The notes beneath the pieces were generated by a model. That model did no database searches. It had not been told where the DNA came from and worked only from the letters and a program-made list of their open reading frames with translations. From NCBI GenBank assembly GCA_001972305.1, contig BDDD01000999.1, positions 262,741-326,740 on the forward strand: DNA of 64,000 nucleotides, written 5' to 3'. The position numbers were made by a program, and so were the translations under genes. Shown piece by piece: positions 58,032 to 64,000 of the stretch. The stretch comes from Cephalotus follicularis (taxonomy: Eukaryota > Streptophyta > Magnoliopsida > Oxalidales > Cephalotaceae). Position 1 is the first letter of the stretch, and each line of letters starts with the position of its first letter.

Positions 58032-59943
58032 ATAGTGGAAGATTAGTATGACTCATCATACTGCGCACCATGTCTAACAAGGTACGATTCCTCCTTTTCG
58101 ATACACAGTTATGTTGTGGTGTACCCGGAGATGTCCACTGTGAGATAATCCATTGTCTTTGAGATAATCTAAAAATTCTGTGAAGAAGTATTCTCCACCA
58201 CGATCTGATCGTATAATTTTAAGACTCTTACCAGTCCGTTTCTCTACTTCTAATATGTAGTAGTTGAACTTTTCAAAAGCTTCAAATTTATACCTCATAA
58301 GGTATAAATAACCATATCGCGAGAGATCGTCAGTAAAGGTTATGAAGTAGGGATAACCTCCATTTGCTGGAACTGTCATGGGACCGCAGACATCTATATG
58401 TATCAGTCCTACAAGTTCTGTAGATCTTTCACCCTTTCCAATAAAGGGCATTTTTGTCATTTCACCCTTTAGGCAGGGTTCATAGGTTGGATAATTTTCA
58501 TAATGAGTGATACCAAAATATCCCTCATCAACCAACCTGCGAACTCTCTTTTCGCCTAAATGACCTAATCTGCAATGCCATATGTAGGTTCTATTAAGAC
58601 CATCTCTCTTTCTTTTGTTGTCTTTCATTATGTTATAAACAATCTCATGTTTATCTAATATTTATAAGCCATCATGTAGAAAACACTGCGCATAGATTAT
58701 ATTATTAAACGTAATTGTACAAACATTTGTTCTTAACGTTTACAACAAAACCCTCAGCATCAAGTGCTGGAATATATACAATGTTTCTCAAAATGGTAGG
58801 AGCATATATACAATGTTTTAGTTCTAAACTTAAGCCCGAAGGCAACAATATACAAACAGTTCCTACAACTATAGCTTCAACTATTGAACCATCTGCTAGC
58901 CGTAGGTTTTCTTCTCCTTGCTTAAGCTTTCTTCTTTCCTGCAGTGCATGCATATTAGAACATATGTGAGTACCACTACCACTGTCTAATATCCAAGAAG
59001 AAGAATCAGGCAATTGCATATTAACTTCAATAAAAGACAAGTATCTCATATCTTTGCCTAATGATTTTAGATAAATAGGACAATTCCTCTTCCAGTGCCC
59101 CATTTGTCCACAAAAGAAGCACGGTCCCTTTTCAGGGTTCTTTGCTGTAGAGGTGGAAGCCTCAGAATTTGTCACTGGTGGTGCTGCAACTCCTTCCTGC
59201 GGTTTCTTTCCTGGTTTGGCTTTCTTTTTCTTGAAAGCTGCCGGTTTATGTAGCAGCGCCCCCTGTTTAGCCTTACCCTTATCAAGGGTAGACTTTCCCT
59301 TTCCCTTGGGCCTAGAGGACTGTCCCACTGCTATAACGGGCGCTTTGCTCTTTTGCATATTCACCTCCGCTTCTCTTAAGATATTTAAGAGATCAACCAT
59401 GGTGGCTTGAATCCTATTCATATTGAAATTGGTAATGAATCCAGAATAGGAAGGCGGGAGTGAATGCAAAATCAGATCTGTGCTTAACTATGCATCTAGA
59501 ATGATGTCGAGAGCTGCGAGACGTTTAATCGCATTGATCGTTCTTAGCACATGATCATTAACTGATGTTCCCTCTGCCATTTTGCTGCCAAACAGTTCAG
59601 CAGTTAATTGGAATCGAGCATTCCTACTGCTTTCTCCGTAAAGCTCACGAAGATGCAGCAAGATGGCTCTAGCATCTCACATTGTATCATGCTGCAGTTG
59701 GAGGGCATTAGACATAGATTCCATCATATAGCATCTAATTTTCTTATCATCCTCCATCCATTTCTTATAAATGGCCTGAATCTCAGGAGAGGCGTCCTCT
59801 ACAGGCAATGCGGGCATGGGGGATTCAAGAACATATTCCATGTTCTCTGAATCGAGAACTATGCTCAAATTTCTGAGCGAGTCCTTGAAGTTGGGACCAG
59901 TGAGCACATTCTTCTCAAGAATGATGGATAAAGGGTTTGTCAT
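58032..59943 (-). pseudogene. Copia F: gag, protease and integrase N-terminal and core
   Basis: Gag starts at the ATG ending at 59943 (MTNPLSIILEKNVLTGPNFK). A TGA at 59679-59677 (probably from CGA) and a later TAG near 59490 interrupt it, and it continues 59469-58705. A CCHC knuckle reads CFFCGQMGHWKRNC (about 59120-59079), and the protease motif is SSWILDSGSGTHICSNM (about 59005-58955). Integrase runs 58628-58074: zinc domain (IWHCRLGHLGEKRVRRL, then CLKGEMTK) and core with IDVCGPM, FTDDLSRYGYLYL and IRSDRGGEYF. The Glu region continues to the solo LTR at 58031 and beyond it at 55492. Family role: RNA packaging, polyprotein cleavage and integration. Confidence 0.88.
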
Positions 59944-61099
59944 TGTGGGATCTACAGATATAAAAGCAAGAAAATAATTATTAAAGTAGAAATTAAATTC
60001 AATAAAAATATAAGCATAAAGTTTTGGTCTTTAAAGTTTATGACACCTCCCACTGTTTTTCGAGAATCCCATAACCCTCAAAGTATGGGAGACTGGAATT
60101 AGCAATCCAACTCATGGACTCTAATTCCGAGTGGGTGATCGATGCCTTGCAACCTTTTTATCACAACCTTGAGTGTGCTCAACAAGTCATGATAATCTTT
60201 GCAGTTAGGCAAAGCTCTTTGCAGATTGTGCAATGGCTTGTACAACCCTCGATCTTTTGTTTTGCCTCTAAATGCAAACTGACATTGAGTGTGCTCAACA
60301 AGTCAAATGCACCATAGTCAAGCATGCCCTTCCATCAACATTCATGTGAATAAGTGATAGGGTGTGGCCCAAACCGAATCTGATAATTAATTCACTTGTA
60401 TGCACATCTTATGTTCTATTGATGTGAATACCCTACTGGAATGCAAACCTTGAGTGTGCTCAACAAGTTTACATCCCATAAAATCATCCACATTAATAGC
60501 AATGGAAGAAGGCGACGACCTAATACTATTTAGTTTCGTCATGTGCTTGATATTTGTTGTTTGAGGGTTTGTAAGGTCACTTTTTAATTATTAGGTCAAA
60601 CCTTTATTAATCATATTACAGGTATGTGCCATAATGTTGAGAGATCGTTGGAACTTCAGGCATAAAGTAAGCATGCATCTCATACATCCTAACATCCTAA
60701 TGATAAATCATGGACTTCTACTAGAGTGACTTGCTTAAGCTCAAAGCAAGCCACTGGTCTTATTCCTAGGTGTGATTATTACAACAAGTATTCATATCCC
60801 ATACATGCCATAGGTCTTGTAATGTTCTTTAGTCTTCATTCTTCTCAACCTTTTGCTTCAGCTGCGACTCTCATTCATAAATTACAATTTTATAGTTATA
60901 ACTAAAGAAACCTTGATTCTCAATCAAGGGGAGTTACAAGGAAAAAGAAAGAATTTATAGATACAAGGAGAAATAAAGAATTTATAGATACAAATTAAAT
61001 AGAGAGAAGAGGTATGCTAGCCCTAATTCAATCTCATGAAGTAATATAAAATGTGATCTATTTGCCACTATCACCATAGTATATTGATTGAGTAATATT
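59944..61099 (-). other. Non-coding leader of Copia F with a three-times repeated palindromic word
   Basis: No gene. The minus strand just before gag reads TTTTATATCTGTAG, a possible splice acceptor 8 bases before the ATG. The word ttgagtgtgctcaacaagt occurs at 60169, 60285 and 60450; it contains the inverted repeat TTGAG..CTCAA. A short duplication (aagaatttatagatacaa) lies at about 60950-60990. Confidence 0.6.
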
Positions 61100-61620
61100 G
61101 TATGTTCAAAAACATACCCTAAGGATTGGAAAACCCTAAGGATTGGGGTTTCTAAAACCCTAAGGCTTAGGGTTTCTAAAACCTTAAACTTTGGTGTCTT
61201 GGTTTAGGGTTTCTAAAAACCCTAAAGCTTGTTTCTTAAATTAGGGTTTCTAAAACCCAAAAAGTATGTGCCTAGGGTTGGATACCCTAAAGGTAGGGTT
61301 TGAGAAAACCCTAGGACATCATTCTTTAGGGTTTCTAAGACTCTAAACTATATCACAAAATTTGGGTTAGGGTTTCTTATCCCTAGAAGTCAATAACTCA
61401 AAGTTAGTATTTCTAAAACTCTAAACTTTTGTGCCTTGGGTTAGGGTTTGGAAAACCCTAAGGGTTTAAACCCTAAAATGTCATGATTTAGGGTTTGGGT
61501 AACCCTAGAGGATTAGGGTTTGGGAAACCCTTGGGGTTTAAACCCTAAAGGGTTTAGGGTTTCTAAAACCCTAAAACACCAACCATAAGTCATACCCTAA
61601 TGCCACATGTCATTACATGA
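61100..61620. repeat. Telomere-like CCCTAA/TTAGGG words in both orientations
   Basis: Roughly twenty CCCTAA or TTAGGG units are scattered over 500 bp, often as TTTAGGGTTTCTAAAACCCT-type inverted pairs. The words match the plant telomere unit CCCTAAA, but the array is irregular and changes orientation repeatedly, unlike a telomere. Confidence 0.8.
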
Positions 61621-61992
61621 CATTTCCACCTCATCAAATGTCAAACCCTAGCCGTCTTCCTTGACCATCAAATGGCCAAAATTCTTGTCCCCTAAGGCAA
61701 GATATTTAGAGACAAATAATTCAACTCATATCCATATAGTCAAATATTAGATTATAATAAGCTTTTATAAATTCATGACCTAATCATCTCATGATTAAGT
61801 CATCTTCCTTGACCAAACATGAGAGCTTGACATCTCCATTAATGGAGTCGGCCATGGAGGTGGAGGTGGTGGCCAAAGGTGGTTAGTGATGGTGGTGGTG
61901 GTAAAAAGTTCCAAGACAAAAAATGATCCATTTAATCTTCTAAGCACTTTTAATAAAACAAGTTTTTATACAACCACCCTAGCACCACCTTT
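61621..61992. other. Low-complexity spacer with a GGT-rich tract
   Basis: No gene. Bases about 61855-61912 are a purine/GGT-rich run (ggaggtggaggtggtgg, ggtggtggtggt). Confidence 0.6.
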
Positions 61993-63167
61993 TGTTGGAA
62001 CCCGGGAGGGGTCCCGGTCGATTTTGAGTCTAGGATGCAAGTGTGTATAATTTTTATTTTTTCAAAAACACAAAGACTGCAAGTCAAGGTTCACAATTAC
62101 ATCTTACTACCAAAATATATGCGCCTAGGATTCCCGTTTAATATTCAATCGAACAAAACATAAAGTCAAGCATATATCCACTTAACTGAAACCAATTCGG
62201 TAAACAACAAAAACATAAGATTAGGAACCATACCAACGTTGGCGGTCCATCACTTTGCCGCTACACGCTTGCCGAAGCAACTTCCGGTTACCGGCTCCAC
62301 TGCCGGTTTTCGACCAATCCACGGAAAAGTCAACCAAGACACCAATGGACCCGTGAAGCTCCGAGCTACTCGTTTCTGGTGGAGACAGGGCGAGAAGCGT
62401 CCCGGACGGCGGTGAACAACGGCGGCGACTCGGTCAACTAGTCATTGACCGGCCGCGACATATGTGGACCACAAACACCCGATAAAGCCACTGGTGGCCG
62501 AGACTCGGTGAGACTCGGCCTGGAACGTGGCGAACAGACTGCGGCGAGTCAACCCGCCCGGCGAAAACAGGATCGCTGCGACACCGCACCGCCACAACCG
62601 GCACCTACAAAGCACGGCCAACACAACCCAATGCAAGTCAGGCCGTGAATCGGCGCGGAACGCCGAGTCACGGCGCAAAACGCACTGAGTCGCCAGGGTC
62701 GACTCAGATGCTCGAAAACCAGGCCAAACATCGTCGGTCAAACCTAGTCTAAGGCCAAAATAGGCAGAGCCAAGCATGGCTCCACCTACCAAGACCACTG
62801 GCGGCGGAAGAGAAGACCGGCAGTGGGAGATGCACAAAGCGTCGGGCCAAAAAACAGAGAGAGAGAGGGAGAAAAACGGGGAGAGAGAGAGAGGAGAGTA
62901 TCGTGGATGAGAGTCCGCTCCTTTCCCCGGCCACCGACGTCGCCGCGTCGTCTTCTCCGGCCGGAAATTGTCGCCAGACGTTGCGCACAAAGCAGTGCGA
63001 TTTCTCCCCTGTTAGCGCGTACCAGGCGCTAATTTGGCGTGTCCAAAACGCCAAAGACAAGAGTGAAGACTTAGTCAAAGTCTCATCTGTTTTCTCTTTT
63101 ATTATAAGTAAATAAAATCTCTCTCTAAGTTTAATTTTGTGCACCCCGCACATGGTATGATTAAACA
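61993..63167 (-). repeat. Probable GC-rich LTR (G), family uncertain
   Basis: On the minus strand it begins TGTTTAATCATACC after a polypurine-like CAGTGGGAG and ends GGGTTCCAACA, so ends TGTT/AACA are inverted complements. The middle (62240-63010) is GC-rich with GAGAGA and CT tracts, like the promoter part of the 22352 solo LTR. No target duplication was found. ORFs in it (62990-62442 minus) have no recognisable domain and are probably chance in GC-rich DNA. Confidence 0.5.
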
Positions 63168-63373
63168 TACTCCCACTGTGGTTTCTCTTAATATATCAAT
63201 TTGACAATACGGTGGTAAATTTAAATAAATAAATAAACCACTAATACCAAATTAATATATACTAGTTAAAACTAGATTTTCTGCTAAGCTAGCATGTGTG
63301 TAGCATGCATCGCTTTTCCAATAATCAGGTGGGACCCGAAAGCCCGGTTTGAATCCGGTACGTCTATAAATTT
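63168..63373. other. AT-rich spacer between LTR G and repeat R
   Basis: Short AT-rich sequence with no coding or repeat signal. Confidence 0.4.
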
Positions 63374-64000
63374 CTCAGAACATCCCATGAGTTCTAGTAC
63401 GACTATCCCAATAGTCCCCGACTATTAAAACAGCCCCAGTGTGAATCCCATCACCCCCGGATTCGTAGAATCAACTACGTCTATGAGTCAACATCCGGTT
63501 AAACCAATACTTTATCCAGTCATCAGCATATGTGTCATGTATCCTACGTCATACTTGGCTCCGACCGCGACCTAGGGTTCGGAATAATGTCACCCCTAGG
63601 TAAAGTCGCGATAACTATAAATTTACGTACGCATTGAGACTTTCGGCAAACCTCCCCAGAAACCCCGTTTCCAGTCTGCCTATACCTGATCAGGGTTTTA
63701 TGAGTCTCAACAGACATAAATAATATAGATCCGATGACCCTGCATACGGTTGTGACGATCCCTTATTGCGAACTCGCCCATACATCTCAATGAAGCTCTC
63801 ACAAGGCCCAAAGACAACCCTTTTGCCAGCACGTGGCTAGTGCTGGGGAAGGCAGAAATCAAAGCCAAGCAGTCACAACACAATGGATGCCAGCCGCTCA
63901 GGTCTAACGATACAACGTAGCTCCACGAATGGTCTACTAGTCACCATAGACTATACACTACAGAGACTATAGGAATCCTATTGACATAGGTATGACTTTC
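63374..64000 (-). repeat. Repeat R, second copy, running off the window
   Basis: It matches 49017-49642 in the same orientation with about two dozen differences in 627 bases by eye. If R is the Copia F leader, this copy is in the expected place, upstream of F gag on the minus strand, with the F 5' LTR beyond 64000. Both copies lose similarity at the same point (49017 and 63374). Confidence 0.85.

Noticed and set aside
62442..62990. 182-codon open frame on the minus strand in GC-rich DNA
   Set aside because: No recognisable domain, low-complexity Ser/Leu/Pro runs from GAGAGA and CT tracts, and overlapping frames on both strands. It lies inside a probable LTR.
61988..63172. Target duplication around LTR G
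   Set aside because: Flanking five-mers ccttt and tactc do not match, so the solo-LTR interpretation is not supported.
1..64000. tRNA, rRNA or other structural RNA genes
   Set aside because: None recognised by eye. The only tRNA-related matches are primer-binding sites next to LTRs.

Overview
The window is from the nuclear genome of a flowering plant, most likely a eudicot. There are no operons, introns have plant-type GT..AG borders, and the coding content is one intron-bearing plant gene inside a deep stack of LTR retrotransposons and LINE fragments. I cannot name the species from sequence alone.

Region 1 (1-21703, + strand) is one Ty3/gypsy element of the Tat type with a second Tat element inserted into it. 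The outer copy starts before the window (gag-pol 1-4532), is broken at 5500 by the inner element (5501-17034, both LTRs, 5-bp target duplication ATACT) and resumes at 17040 through to its own 3' LTR (21064-21703). Both gag-pol frames are damaged by stops and frameshifts. Both carry, between integrase and 3' LTR, a long gene on the opposite strand with its own TATA-like box, two introns, a Transposase_28-like domain, a coiled coil and a polyA signal. In the inner copy the three exons form one 735-codon frame (stop included) spoiled only by one TAG.

Region 2 (21704-33337) is lower-copy DNA. It holds a 4.08-kb solo LTR (22352-26428, duplication CACCT) and then the 5' half of a DUF630/DUF632 gene of the NRG2 / REL2 family on the + strand: exons 28412-29519, 29705-29776 and 32442-32656, preceded by a probable 5'-UTR intron. 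The rest of DUF632 is not found in the window.

Region 3 (33338-64000) lies after exon 3's splice donor and is nearly all transposon. Every element whose orientation can be read is on the minus strand, antisense to the gene. In order: a LINE 3' fragment with imperfect target duplications; a Copia relic; a Copia gag (C) split by Copia A (36721-45559), whose RT is split by Copia B (38111-42286, integrase core deleted); Copia D, broken by a second LINE fragment; a repeated leader sequence (R) behind a primer-binding site; a Copia LTR with non-canonical TA..TA ends (50458-53388) holding a 1.25-kb solo LTR (duplication AAGAA); Copia F (53397-59943), its integrase split by a 2.5-kb chromovirus-type solo LTR (duplication GAAAG); the F leader with telomere-like words; a GC-rich LTR; and a second R copy running off the window.

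The NRG2-like gene therefore either has a TE-filled intron of more than 31 kb or was truncated here. The most unusual signals are the self-contained antisense gene in both Tat copies, the antisense bias of every element downstream of exon 3, and dense GCGTCGACG/GCGTTGACG words shared by two unrelated solo LTRs. All coordinates, splice sites and homologies were read by eye.
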